Of a stretch of DNA of 64,000 nt, positions 1-13,400 are shown in pieces (position 1 is the stretch's first letter; every line of letters starts with the position of its first letter). The position numbers and the translations under genes are program-made. The notes under the pieces were generated by a model, which saw only the letters and a program-made list of their open reading frames with translations, was not told the DNA's origin and searched no databases. The stretch lies in contig NC_060114.1 in assembly GCF_021155765.1 (NCBI RefSeq), positions 7,812,001 through 7,876,000 of the forward strand, read 5' to 3'. This DNA comes from Diprion similis. Its lineage: Eukaryota; Arthropoda; Insecta; Hymenoptera; Diprionidae.

Positions 1-3000
1 CCCAGGAACTCAAAGAACACATAAAAAAAAGCGTCGGACCAACAGCAGAGAAATGGCGATGAAAATCTCTAGTTTTTTGGCTGTAACTTTTGATCCGTTG
101 CTCGCAGCGTATTGGGACTGCGCTTAATCAATTCCTCTCGCAAAATTACGTCGGAATAGTGCCTTAAAGAATTGATTGCAGCGCTTTTCAGAATCGTCGA
201 AATTTTCGCCAAAAATCCAAAGGGGTTAGCCTTGCTTTTTTGGTCATTTTCGGAGCCGAAAATTTCTCGTCTCAGAATTGATTTGTATGACCATCTTTAG
301 AGTAATTGGACCCCCAGGAACTCAAAGAACACATAAAAAAAAGCGTCGGACCAACAGCAGAGAAATGGCGATGAAAATCTCCAGTTTTTTGGCTGTAACT
401 TTTGACCCGTTGCTCGCAGCGTATTGGGACTGCGCTTAATCGATTCCTCTCGCAAAATTACGTCGGAATAGTGCCTTAAAGAATTGATTGCAGCGCTATT
501 CAGAATCGTCGAAATTTTCGCCAAAAATCCAAAGGGGTTAGCCTTGCTTTTTTGGTCATTTTCGGACCCGAAAATTTCTCGTCTCAGAATTGATTTGTAT
601 GACCATCTTCAGAGTAATTGGACCCCCAGGAACTCAAAGAACACATGAAAAAAAGCGTCGGACCAACAGCAGAGAAATGGCGATGAAAATCTCTAGTTTT
701 TTGGCTGTAACTTTTGATCCGTTGCTCGCAGCGTATTGGGACTGCGCTTAATCGATTCCTCTCGCAAGATTACGTCGGAATAGTGCCTTGAAGAATTGAT
801 TGCAGCGCTTTTCAGAATCGTCGAAATTTTCGCCAAAAATCCAAAGGGGTTAGCCTTGCGTTTTGGTCATTTTCGGAGCCGAAAATTTCTCGTCTCAGAA
901 TTGATTTGTATGACCATCTTTAGAGTAATTGGACCCCCAGGAACTCAAAGAACACATAAAAAAAAGCGTCGGACCAACAGCAGAGAAATGGCGATGAAAA
1001 TCTCCAGTTTTTTGGCTGTAACTTTTGACCCGTTGCTCGCAGCGTATTGGGACTGCGCTTAATCGATTCCTCTCGCAAAATTACGTCGGAATAGTGCCTT
1101 AAAGAATTGATTGCAGCGCTTTTCAGAATCGTCGAAATTTTCGCCAAAAATCCAAAGGGGTTAGCCTTGCTTTTTTGGTCATTTTCGGAGCCGAAAATTT
1201 CTCGTCTCGGAATTGATTTTTATGAACATCCCTAGAGTAATTGGACCCCCAGGAACTCAAACAACACATAAAAAAAAGCGTCGGACCAACAGCAGAGAAA
1301 TGGCGATGAAAATCTCCAGTTTTTTGGCTGTAACTTTTGACCCGTTGCTCGCAGCGTATTGGGACTGCGCTTAATCGATTCCTCTCGCAAAATTACGTCG
1401 GAATAGTGCCTTGAAGAATTGATTGCAGCGCTTTTCAGAATCGTCGAAATTTTCGCCAAAAATCCAAAGGGGTTAGCCTTGCTTTTTTGGTCATTTTCGG
1501 AGCCGAAAATTTCTCGTCTCAGAATTGATTTGTATGACCATCTTTAGAGTAATTGGACCCCCCGGAACTCAAAGAACACATAAAAAAAAGCGTCGGACCA
1601 ACAGCAGAGAAATGGCGATAAAAATCTCCAGTTTTTTGGCTGTAACTTTTGACCCGTTGCTCGCAGCGTATTGGGACTGCGCTTAATCGATTCCTCTCGC
1701 AAAATTACGTCGGAATAGTGCCTTAAAGAATTGATTGCAGCGCTTTTCAGAATCGTCGAAATTTTCGCCAAAAATCCAAAGGGGTTAGCCTTGCTTTTTT
1801 GGTCATTTTCGGAGCCGAAAATTTCTCGTCTCGGAATTGATTTTTATGACCATTGCTAGAGTAACTGGACCCCCAGGAACTCAAAAAACACATAAAAAAA
1901 AGCGTCGGACCAACAGCAGAGAAATGGCGATGAAAATCTCCAGTTTTTTGGCTGTAACTTTTGACCCGTTGCTCGCAGCGTATTGGGACTGCGCTTAATC
2001 GATTCCTCTCGCAAAATTACGTCGGAATAGTGCCTTAAAGAATTGATTGCAGCGCTTTTCAGAATCGTCGAAATTTTCGCCAAAAATCCAAAGGGGTTAG
2101 CCTTGCTTTTTTGGTCATTTTCGGAGCCGAAAATTTCTCGTCTCAGAATTGATTTGTATGACCATCTTTAGAGTAATTGGACCCCCAGGAACTCAAAGAA
2201 CACATAAAAAAAAGCGTCGGACCAACAGCAGAGAAATGGCGATGAAAATCTCCAGTTTTTTGGCTGTCACTTTTGACCCGTTGCTCGCAGCGTATTGGGA
2301 CTGCGCTTAATCAATTCCTCTCGCAAAATTACGTCGGAATAGTGCCTTAAAGAATTGATTGCAGCGCTTTTCAGAATCGTCGAAATTTTCGCTAAAAATC
2401 CAAAGGGGTTAGCCTTGCTTTTTTGGTCATTTTCGAAGCCGAAAATTTCTCGTCTCGGAATTGATTTTTATGACCATTGCTAGAGTAACTGGACCCCCAG
2501 GAACTCAAAAAACACATAAAAAAAAGCGTCGGACCAACAGCAGAGAAATAGCGATGAAAATCTCCAGTTTTTCGGCTGTAACTTTTGATCCGTTGCTCGC
2601 AGCGTATTGGGACTGCGCTTAATCGATTCCTCTCGCAAAATTACGTCGGAATAGTGCCTTAAAGAATTGATTGCAGCGCTTTTCAGAATCGTCGAAATTT
2701 TCGCCAAAAATCCAAAGGGGTTAGCCTTGCTTTTTTGGTCATTTTCGGAGCCGAAAATTTCTCGTCTCAGAATTGATTTGTATGACCATCTTCAGAGTAA
2801 TTGGACCCCCAGGAACTCAAAGAACACATAAAAAAAAGCGTCGGACCAACAGCAGAGAAATGGCGATGAAAATCTCCAGTTTTTTGGCTGTAACTTTTGA
2901 TCCGTTGCTCGCAGCGTATTGGGACTGCGCTTAATCGATTCCTCTCGCAAAATTACGTCGGAATAGTGCCTTAAAGAATTGATTGCAGCGCTTTTCAGAA

Positions 3001-6000
3001 TCGTCGAAATTTTCGCCAAAAATCCAAAGGGGTTAGCCTTGCTTTTTTGGTCATTTTCGGAGCCGAAAATTTCTCGTCTCAGAATTGATTTGTATGACCA
3101 TCTTTAGAGTAATTGGACCCCCAGGAACTCAAAGAACACATAAAAAAAAGCGTCGGACCAACAGCAGAGAAATGGCGATGAAAATCTCCAGTTTTTTGGC
3201 TGTAACTTTTGACCCGTTGCTCGCAGCGTATTGGGACTGCGCTTAATCGATTCCTCTCGCAAAATTACGTCGGAATAGTGCCTTAAAGAATTGATTGCAG
3301 CGCTTTTCAGAATCGTCAAAATTTTCGCCAAAAATCCAAAGGGGTTAGCCTTGCTTTTTTGGTCATTTTCGGAGCCGAAAATTTCTCGTCTCGGAATTGA
3401 TTTTCATGACCATTTCTAGAGTAACTGGACCCCCAGGAACTCAAAAAACACATAAAAAAAAGCGTCGGACCAACAGCAGAGAAATGGCGATGAAAATCTC
3501 CAGTTTTTTGGCTGTAACTTTTGATCCGTTGCTCGCAGCGTATTGGGACTGCGCTTAATCGATTCCTCTCGCAAAATTACGTTGGAATAGTGCCTTAAAG
3601 AATTGATTGCAGCGCTTTTCAGAATCGTCGAAATTTTCGCCAAAAATCCAAAGGGGTTAGCCTTGCTTTTTTGGTCATTTTCGGAGCCGAAAATTTCTCG
3701 TCTCAGAATTGATTTGTATGACCATCTTTAGAGTAATTGGACCCCCAGGAACTCAAAGAACACATAAAAAAAAGCGTCGGACCAACAGCAGAGAAATGGC
3801 GATGAAAATCTCCAGTTTTTTGGCTGTCACTTTTGACCCGTTGCTCGCAGCGTATTGGGACTGCGCTTAATCAATTCCTCTCGCAAAATTACGTCGGAAT
3901 AGTGCCTTAAAGAATTGATTGCAGCGCTTTTCAGAATCGTCGAAATTTTCGCCAAAAATCCAAAGGGGTTAGCCTTGCTTTTTTGGTCATTTTCGGAGCC
4001 GAAAATTTCTCGTCTCGGAATTGATTTGTATGACCATCTTTAGAGTAATTGGACCCCCAGGAACTCAAAGAACACATAAAAAAAAGCGTCGGACCAACAG
4101 CAGAGAAATGGCGATGAAAATCTCTAGTTTTTTGGCTGTAACTTTTGATCCGTTGCTCGCAGCGTATTGGGACTGCGCTTAATCGATTCCTCTCGCAAAA
4201 TTACGTCGGAATAGTGCCTTAAAGAATTGATTGCAGCGCTTTTCAGAATCGTCGAAATTTTCGCCAAAAATCCAAAGGGGTTAGCCTTGCTTTTTTGGTC
4301 ATTTTCGGAGCCGAAAATTTCTCGTCTCAGAATTGATTTGTATGACCATCTTTAGAGTAATTGGACCCCCAGGAACTCAAAGAACACATAAAAAAAAGCG
4401 TCGGACCAACAGCAGAGAAATGGCGATGAAAATCTCCAGTTTTTTGGCTGTAACTTTTGACCCGTTGCTCGCAGCGTATTGGGACTGCGCTTAATCGATT
4501 CCTCTCGCAAAATTACGTCGGAATAGTGCCTTAAAGAATTGATTGCAGCGCTTTTCAGAATCGTCGAAATTTTCGCCAAAAATCCAAAGGGGTTAGCCTT
4601 GCTTTTTTGGTCATTTTCGGAGCCGAAAATTTCTCGTCTCAGAATTGATTTGTATGACCATCTTTAGAGTAATTGGACCCCCCGGAACTCAAAGAACACA
4701 TAAAAAAAAGCGTCGGACCAACAGCAGAGAAATGGCGATAAAAATCTCCAGTTTTTTGGCTGTAACTTTTGACCCGTTGCTCGCAGCGTATTGGGACTGC
4801 GCTTAATCGATTCCTCTCGCAAAATTACGTCGGAATAGTGCCTTAAAGAATTGATTGCAGCGCTTTTCAGAATCGTCGAAATTTTCGCCAAAAATCCAAA
4901 GGGGTTAGCCTTGCTTTTTTGGTCATTTTCGGAGCCGAAAATTTCTCGTCTCGGAATTGATTTTTATGACCATTGCTAGAGTAACTGGACCCCCAGGAAC
5001 TCAAAAAACACATGAAAAAAAGCGTCGGACCAACAGCAGAGAAATGGCGATGAAAATCTCCAGTTTTTTGGCTGTAACTTTTGATCCGTTGCTCGCAGCG
5101 TATTGGGACTGCGCTTAATCGATTCCTCTCGCAAAATTACGTCGGAATAGTGCCTTAAAGAATTGATTGCAGCGCTTTTCAGAATCGTCGAAATTTTCGC
5201 CAAAAATCCAAAAGGGTTAGCCTTGCTTTTTTGGTCATTTTCGGAGCCGAAAATTTCTCGTCTCAGAATTGATTTGTATGACCATCTTTAGAGTAATTGG
5301 ACCCCCAGGAACTCAAAGAACACATAAAAAAAAGCGTCGGACCAACAGCAGAGAAATGGCGATGAAAATCTCTAGTTTTTTGGCTGTAACTTTTGATCCG
5401 TTGCTCGCAGCGTATTGGGACTGCGCTTAATCGATTCCTCTCGCAAAATTACGTCGGAATAGTGCCTTAAAGAATTGATTGCAGCGCTTTTCAGAATCGT
5501 CGAAATTTTCGCCAAAAATCCAAAGGGGTTAGCCTTGCTTTTTTGGTCATTTTCGGAGCCGAAAATTTCTCGTCTCAGAATTGATTTGTATGACCATCTT
5601 TAGAGTAATTGGACCCCCAGGAACTCAAAGAACACATAAAAAAAAGCGTCGGACCAACAGCAGAGAAATGGCGATGAAAATCTCCAGTTTTTTGGCTGTC
5701 ACTTTTGACCCGTTGCTCGCAGCGTATTGGGACTGCGCTTAATCAATTCCTCTCGCAAAATTACGTCGGAATAGTGCCTTAAAGAATTGATTGCAGCGCT
5801 TTTCAGAATCGTCGAAATTTTCGCCAAAAATCCAAAGGGGTTAGCCTTGCTTTTTTGGTCATTTTCGGAGCCGAAAATTTCTCGTCTCGGAATTGATTTG
5901 TATGACCATCTTTAGAGTAATTGGACCCCCAGGAACTCAAAGAACACATAAAAAAAAGCGTCGGACCAACAGCAGAGAAATGGCGATGAAAATCTCTAGT

Positions 6001-9000
6001 TTTTTGGCTGTAACTTTTGACCCGTTGCTCGCAGCGTATTGGGACTGCGCTTAATCGATTCCTCTCGCAAAATTACGTCGGAATAGTGCCTTAAAGAATT
6101 GATTGCAGCGCTTTTCAGAATCGTCGAAATTTTCGCCAAAAATCCAAAGGGGTTAGCCTTGCTTTTTTGGTCATTTTCGGAGCCGAAAATTTCTCGTCTC
6201 AGAATTGATTTGTATGACCATCTTTAGAGTAATTGGACCCCCAGGAACTCAAAGAACACATAAAAAAAAGCGTCGGACCAACAGCAGAGAAATGGCGATG
6301 AAAATCTCCAGTTTTTTGGCTGTCACTTTTGACCCGTTGCTCGCAGCGTATTGGGACTGCGCTTAATCAATTCCTCTCGCAAAATTACGTCGGAATAGTG
6401 CCTTAAAGAATTGATTGCAGCGCTTTTCAGAATCGTCGAAATTTTCGCTAAAAATCCAAAGGGGTTAGCCTTGCTTTTTTGGTCATTTTCGAAGCCGAAA
6501 ATTTCTCGTCTCGGAATTGATTTTTATGACCATTGCTAGAGTAACTGGACCCCCAGGAACTCAAAAAACACATAAAAAAAAGCGTCGGACCAACAGCAGA
6601 GAAATAGCGATGAAAATCTCCAGTTTTTCGGCTGTAACTTTTGATCCGTTGCTCGCAGCGTATTGGGACTGCGCTTAATCGATTCCTCTCGCAAAATTAC
6701 GTCGGAATAGTGCCTTAAAGAATTGATTGCAGCGCTTTTCAGAATCGTCGAAATTTTCGCCAAAAATCCAAAGGGGTTAGCCTTGCTTTTTTGGTCATTT
6801 TCGGAGCCGAAAATTTCTCGTCTCAGAATTGATTTGTATGACCATCTTTAGAGTAATTGGACCCCCAGGAACTCAAAGAACACATAAAAAAAAGCGTCGG
6901 ACCAACAGCAGAGAAATGGCGATGAAAATCTCCAGTTTTTTGGCTGTAACTTTTGACCCGTTGCTCGCAGCGTATTGGGACTGCGCTTAATCGATTCCTC
7001 TCGCAAAATTACGTCGGAATAGTGCCTTAAAGAATTGATTGCAGCGCTTTTCAGAATCGTCGAAATTTTCGCCAAAAATCCAAAGGGGTTAGCCTTGCTT
7101 TTTTGGTCATTTTCGGAGCCGAAAATTTCTCGTCTCAGAATTGATTTGTATGACCATCTTTAGAGTAATTGGACCCCCCGGAACTCAAAGAACACATAAA
7201 AAAAAGCGTCGGACCAACAGCAGAGAAATGGCGATAAAAATCTCCAGTTTTTTGGCTGTAACTTTTGACCCGTTGCTCGCAGCGTATTGGGACTGCGCTT
7301 AATCGATTCCTCTCGCAAAATTACGTCGGAATAGTGCCTTAAAGAATTGATTGCAGCGCTTTTCAGAATCGTCGAAATTTTCGCCAAAAATCCAAAGGGG
7401 TTAGCCTTGCTTTTTTGGTCATTTTCGGAGCCGAAAATTTCTCGTCTCAGAATTGATTTGTATGACCATCTTTAGAGTAATTGGACCCCCAGGAACTCAA
7501 AGAACACATAAAAAAAAGCGTCGGACCAACAGCAGAGAAATGGCGATGAAAATCTCTAGTTTTTTGGCTGTAACTTTTGATCCGTTGCTCGCAGCGTATT
7601 GGGACTGCGCTTAATCGATTCCTCTCGCAAAATTACGTCGGAATAGTGCCTTAAAGAATTGATTGCAGCGCTTTTCAGAATCGTCGAAATTTTCGCCAAA
7701 AATCCAAAGGGGTTAGCCTTGCTTTTTTGGTCATTTTCGGAGCCGAAAATTTCTCGTCTTAGAATTGATTTGTATGACCATCTTTAGAGTAATTGGACCC
7801 CCAGGAACTCAAAGAACACATAAAAAAAAGCGTCGGACCAACAGCAGAGAAATGGCGATGAAAATCTCCAGTTTTTTGGCTGTCACTTTTGACCCGTTGC
7901 TCGCAGCGTATTGGGACTGCGCTTAATCAATTCCTCTCGCAAAATTACGTCGGAATAGTGCCTTAAAGAATTGATTGCAGCGCTTTTCAGAATCGTCGAA
8001 ATTTTCGCCAAAAATCCAAAGGGGTTAGCCTTGCTTTTTTGGTCATTTTCGGAGCCGAAAATTTCTCGTCTCGGAATTGATTTGTATGACCATCTTTAGA
8101 GTAATTGGACCCCCAGGAACTCAAAGAACACATAAAAAAAAGCGTCGGACCAACAGCAGAGAAATGGCGATGAAAATCTCTAGTTTTTTGGCTGTAACTT
8201 TTGATCCGTTGCTCGCAGCGTATTGGGACTGCGCTTCATCGATTCCTCTCGCAAAATTACGTCGGAATAGTGCCTTAAAGAATTGATTGCAGCGCTTTTC
8301 AGAATCGTCGAAATGTTCGCCAAAAATCCAAAGGGGTTAGCCTTGCTTTTTTGGTCATTTTCGGAGCCGAAAATTTCTCGTCTCAGAATTGATTTGTATG
8401 ACCATCTTTAGAGTAATTGGACCCCCAGGAACTCAAAGAACACATAAAAAAAAGCGTCGGACCAACAGCAGAGAAATGGCGATGAAAATCTCTAGTTTTT
8501 TGGCTGTAACTTTTGATTCGTTGCTCGCAGCGTATTGGGACTGCGCTTAATCGATTCCTCTCGCAAAATTACGTCGGAATAGTGCCTTAAAGAATTGATT
8601 GCAGCGCTTTTCAGAATCGTCGAAATTTTCGCCAAAAATCCAAAGGGGTTAGCCTTGCTTTTTTGGTCATTTTCGGAGCCGAAAATTTCTCGTCTCAGAA
8701 TTGATTTGTATGACCATCTTTAGAGTAATTGGACCCCCAGGAACTCAAAGAACACATAAAAAAAAGCGTCGGACCAACAGCAGAGAAATGGCGATGAAAA
8801 TCTCCAGTTTTTTGGCTGTAACTTTCGACCCGTTGCTCGCAGCGTATTGGGACTGCGCTTAATCGATTCCTCTCGCAAAATTACGTCGGAATAGTGCCTT
8901 AAAGAATTGATTGCAGCGCTTTTCAGAATCGTCGAAATTTTCGCCAAAAATCCAAAGGGGTTAGCCTTGCTTTTTTGGTCATTTTCGGAGCCGAAAATTT

Positions 9001-12000
9001 CTCGTCTCAGAATTGATTTGTATGACCATCTTTAGAGTAATTGGACCCCCCGGAACTCAAAGAACACATAAAAAAAAGCGTCGGACCAACAGCAGAGAAA
9101 TGGCGATAAAAATCTCCAGTTTTTTGGCTGTAACTTTTGACCCGTTGCTCGCAGCGTATTGGGACTGCGCTTAATCGATTCCTCTCGCAAAATTACGTCG
9201 GAATAGTGCCTTAAAGAATTGATTGCAGCGCTTTTCAGAATCGTCGAAATTTTCGCCAAAAATCCAAAGGGGTTAGCCTTGCTTTTTTGGTCATTTTCGG
9301 AGCCGAAAATTTCTCGTCTCGGAATTGATTTTTATGACCATTGCTAGAGTAACTGGACCCCCAGGAACTCAAAAAACACATAAAAAAAAGCGTCGGACCA
9401 ACAGCAGAGAAATGGCGATGAAAATCTCCAGTTTTTTGGCTGTAACTTTTGATCCGTTGCTCGCAGCGTATTGGGACTGCGCTTAATCGATTCCTCTCGC
9501 AAAATTACGTCGGAATAGTGCCTTAAAGAATTGATTGCAGCGCTTTTCAGAATCGTCGAAATTTTCGCCAAAAATCCAAAGGGGTTAGCCTTGCTTTTTT
9601 GGTCATTTTCGGAGCCGAAAATTTCTCGTCTCAGAATTGATTTGTATGACCATCTTTAGAGTAATTGGACCCCCAGGAACTCAAAGAACACATAAAAAAA
9701 AGCGTCGGACCAACAGCAGAGAAATGGCGATGAAAATCTCCAGTTTTTTGGCTGTAACTTTTGATCCGTTGCTCGCAGCCTTTTGGGACTGCGCTTAATC
9801 GATTCCTCTCGCAAAATTACGTCGGAATAGTGCCTTAAAGAATTGATTGCAGCGCTTTTCAGAATCGTCGAAATTTTCGCCAAAAATCCAAAGGGGTTAG
9901 CCTTGCTTTTTTGGTCATTTTCGGAGCCGAAAATTTCTCGTCTCAGAATTGATTTGTATGACCATCTTTAGAGTAATTGGACCCCCAGGAACTCAAAGAA
10001 CACATAAAAAAAAGCGTCGGACCAACAGCAGAGAAATGGCGATGAAAATCTCCAGTTTTTTGGCTGTAACTTTTGACCCGTTGCTCGCAGCGTATTGGGA
10101 CTGCGCTTAATCGATTCCTCTCGCAAAATTACGTCGGAATAGTGCCTTAAAGAATTGATTGCAGCGCTTTTCAGAATCGTCGAAATTTTCGCCAAAAATC
10201 CAAAGGGGTTAGCCTTGCTTTTTTGGTCATTTTCGGAGCCGAAAATTTCTCGTCTCAGAATTGATTTGTATGACCATCTTTAGAGTAATTGGACCCCCCG
10301 GAACTCAAAGAACACATAAAAAAAAGCGTCGGACCAACAGCAGAGAAATGGCGATAAAAATCTCCAGTTTTTTGGCTGTAACTTTTGACCCGTTGCTCGC
10401 AGCGTATTGGGACTGCGCTTAATCGATTCCTCTCGCAAAATTACGTCGGAATAGTGCCTTAAAGAATTGATTGCAGCGCTTTTCAGAATCGTCGAAATTT
10501 TCGCCAAAAATCCAAAGGGGTTAGCCTTGCTTTTTTGGTCATTTTCGGAGCCGAAAATTTCTCGTCTCGGAATTGATTTTTATGACCATTGCTAGAGTAA
10601 CTGGACCCCCAGGAACTCAAAAAACACATAAAAAAAAGCGTCGGACCAACAGCAGAGAAATGGCGATGAAAATCTCCAGTTTTTTGGCTGTAACTTTTGA
10701 TCCGTTGCTCGCAGCGTATTGGGACTGCGCTTAATCGATTCCTCTCGCAAAATTACGTCGGAATAGTGCCTTAAAGAATTGATTGCAGCGCTTTTCAGAA
10801 TCGTCGAAATTTTCGCCAAAAATCCAAAGGGGTTAGCCTTGCTTTTTTGGTCATTTTCGGAGCCGAAAATTTCTCGTCTCAGAATTGATTTGTATGACCA
10901 TCTTTAGAGTAATTGGACCCCCAGGAACTCAAAGAACACATAAAAAAAAGCGTCGGACCAACAGCAGAGAAATGGCGATGAAAATCTCCAGTTTTTTGGC
11001 TGTAACTTTTGACCCGTTGCTCGCAGCGTATTGGGACTGCGCTTAATCGATTCCTCTCGCAAAATTACGTCGGAATAGTGCCTTAAAGAATTGATTGCAG
11101 CGCTTTCCAGAATCGTCGAAATTTTCGCCAAAAATCCAAAGGGGTTAGCCTTGCTTTTTTGGTCATTTTCGGAGCCGAAAATTTCTCGTCTCAGAATTGA
11201 TTTGTATGACCATCTTTAGAGTAATTGGACCCCCCGGAACTCAAAGAACACATAAAAAAAAGCGTCGGACCAACAGCAGAGAAATGGCGATAAAAATCTC
11301 CAGTTTTTTGGCTGTAACTTTTGATCCTTTGCTCGCAGCGTATTGGGACTGCGCTTAATCGATTCCTCTCGCAAAATTACGTCGGAATAGTGCCTTAAAG
11401 AATTGATTGCAGCGCTTTTCAGAATCGTCGAAATTTTCGCCAAAAATCCAAAGGGGTTAGCCTTGCTCTTTTGGTCATTTTCGGAGCCGAAAATTTCTCG
11501 TCTCGGAATTGATTTTTATGACCATTGCTAGAGTAACTGGACCCCCAGGAACTCAAAAAACACATAAAAAAAAGCGTCGGACCAACAGCAGAGAAATGGC
11601 GATGAAAATCTCCAGTTTTTTGGCTGTAACTTTTGATCCGTTGCTCGCAGCGTATTGGGACTGCGCTTAATCGATTCCTCTCGCAAAATTACGTCGGAAT
11701 AGTGCCTTAAAGAATTGATTGCAGCGCTTTTCAGAATCGTCGAAATTTTCGCCAAAAATCCAAAGGGGTTAGCCTTGCTTTTTTGGTCATTTTCGGAGCC
11801 GAAAATTTCTCGTCTCAGAATTGATTTGTATGACCATCTTTAGAGTAATTGGACCCCCCGGAACTCAAAGAACACATAAAAAAAAGCGTCGGACCAACAG
11901 CAGAGAAATGGCGATGAAAATCTCCAGTTTTTTGGCTGTCACTTTTGACCCGTTGCTCGCAGCGTATTGGGACTGCGCTTAATCAATTCCTCTCGCAAAA

Positions 12001-13103
12001 TTACGTCGGAATAGTGCCTTAAAGAATTGATTGCAGCGCTTTTCAGAATCGTCGAAATTTTCGCCAAAAATCCAAAGGGGTTAGCCTTGCTTTTTTGGTC
12101 ATTTTCGGAGCCGAAAATTTCTCGTCTCGGAATTGATTTGTATGACCATCTTTAGAGTAATTGGACCCCCAGGAACTCAAAGAACACATAAAAAAAAGCG
12201 TCGGACCAACAGCAGAGAAATGGCGATGAAAATCTCTAGTTTTTTGGCTGTAACTTTTGATCCGTTGCTCGCAGCGTATTGGGACTGCGCTTAATCGATT
12301 CCTCTCGCAAAATTACGTCGGAATAGTGCCTTAAAGAATTGATTGCAGCGCTTTTCAGAATCGTCGAAATTTTCGCTAAAAATCCAAAGGGGTTAGCCTT
12401 GCTTTTTTGGTCATTTTCGGAGCCGAAAATTTCTCGTCTCAGAATTGATTTGTATGACCATCTTTATAGTAATTGGACCCCCAGGAACTCAAAGAACACA
12501 TAAAAAAAAGCGTCGGACCAACAGCAGAGAAATGGCGATGAAAATCTCCAGTTTTTTGGCTGTAACTTTTGACCCGTTGCTCGCAGCGTATTGGGACTGC
12601 GCTTAATCGATTCCTCTCGCAAAATTACGTCGGAATAGTGCCTTAAAGAATTGATTGCAGCGCTTTTCAGAATCGTCGAAATTTTCGCCAAAAATCCAAA
12701 GGGGTTAGCCTTGCTTTTTTGGTCATTTTCGGAACCGAAAATTTCTCGTCTCGGAATTGATTTTTATGAACATCCCTAGAGTAATTGGACCCCCCGGAAC
12801 TCAAAGAACACATAAAAAAAAGCGTCGGACCAACAGTAGAGAAATGGCGATAAAAATCTCCAGTTTTTCGGCTGTAACTTTTGATCCGTTGCTCGCAGCG
12901 TATTGGGACTGCGCTTAATCGATTCCTTTCGCAAAATTACGTCGGAATAGTGCCTCAAAAAATTTATTGCAGCGCTTTTTAGAATCGTCGAAATTTTCGC
13001 CAAAAATCCAAAGGGGTTAGCCCTACTTTTTTGGTCATTTTTGGAGCCGAAAATTTCACGTCTCGGAATCGATTTGTATGATCATCTCTAGAGTAATCGG
13101 ACT
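1..13103. repeat. 312-bp tandem satellite array, 42 monomers
   Basis: Head-to-tail repeat with a period of 312 bp. Taking the CCCAGGAACTC word as the monomer start, copies begin at 1, 313, 625 and 936, then every 312 bp to 12792. The only length change among complete copies is a 1-bp loss near 860 (GCGTTTTGG instead of GCTTTTTTGG). Copies differ by a few substitutions, and the same variant sets recur as subtypes along the array. It begins before the window. Most copies carry a 75-codon minus-strand open frame, but 14 of 41 have an in-frame stop and nothing resembles a known protein, so I read it as non-coding. Array size and homogeneity are typical of pericentromeric or other heterochromatic satellite; the chromosomal position is inference. 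Confidence 0.98.
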
Positions 13104-13400
13104 CTCAGGAACTCAGAAAACACATGAAAAAGAGCGTAGGACCAACAGCAGAGAAATTCCGACGCAAAGACCAGCAGCAGAAAAATTGAGAAAATACGTC
13201 TTTTCGTGAGAAATTCATCTCTTATAGCAAAAGGGGTTTGCCCCACAATTTTTGTAATTAACGGGGTCAAAACTTGTTGACTCTGAATGTATTTCGACCA
13301 CTCTTCTTCAAATAATTGGACCCAATTCGAATCTAAAATTGCTTCTGAACCGTCGTAGAACCAACAGCTCAGGAAAATACCAATATTACATGAGACAATA
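13104..13400. repeat. Decayed edge of the satellite array
   Basis: After the last full monomer, sequence from 13104 still aligns with the monomer (GGAACTCAGAAAACACATG, then GACCAACAGCAGAGAAAT) but diverges fast. The AAAGGGGTT block reappears at about 13224, and the TTCGACCACTC and AATTGGACCC words at about 13290-13323. This copy is therefore about 80 bp shorter than 312. A final fragment (GTAGAACCAACAGCTCAGGAAA) fades out near 13390. The divergence gradient marks the true end of the array. Confidence 0.85.

Noticed and set aside
297-13003. Repeated 75-codon minus-strand open frames in the satellite
   Set aside because: 27 of 41 monomers keep the frame, but 14 have an in-frame stop (eight with TGG to TAG, six with TTA to TGA), there is no family resemblance, and the frame is explained by copying of one monomer. 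I treat it as non-coding.
1-13103. CRISPR-like array
   Set aside because: The repeats are long and directly adjacent with no spacers, in an animal genome; this is a satellite.
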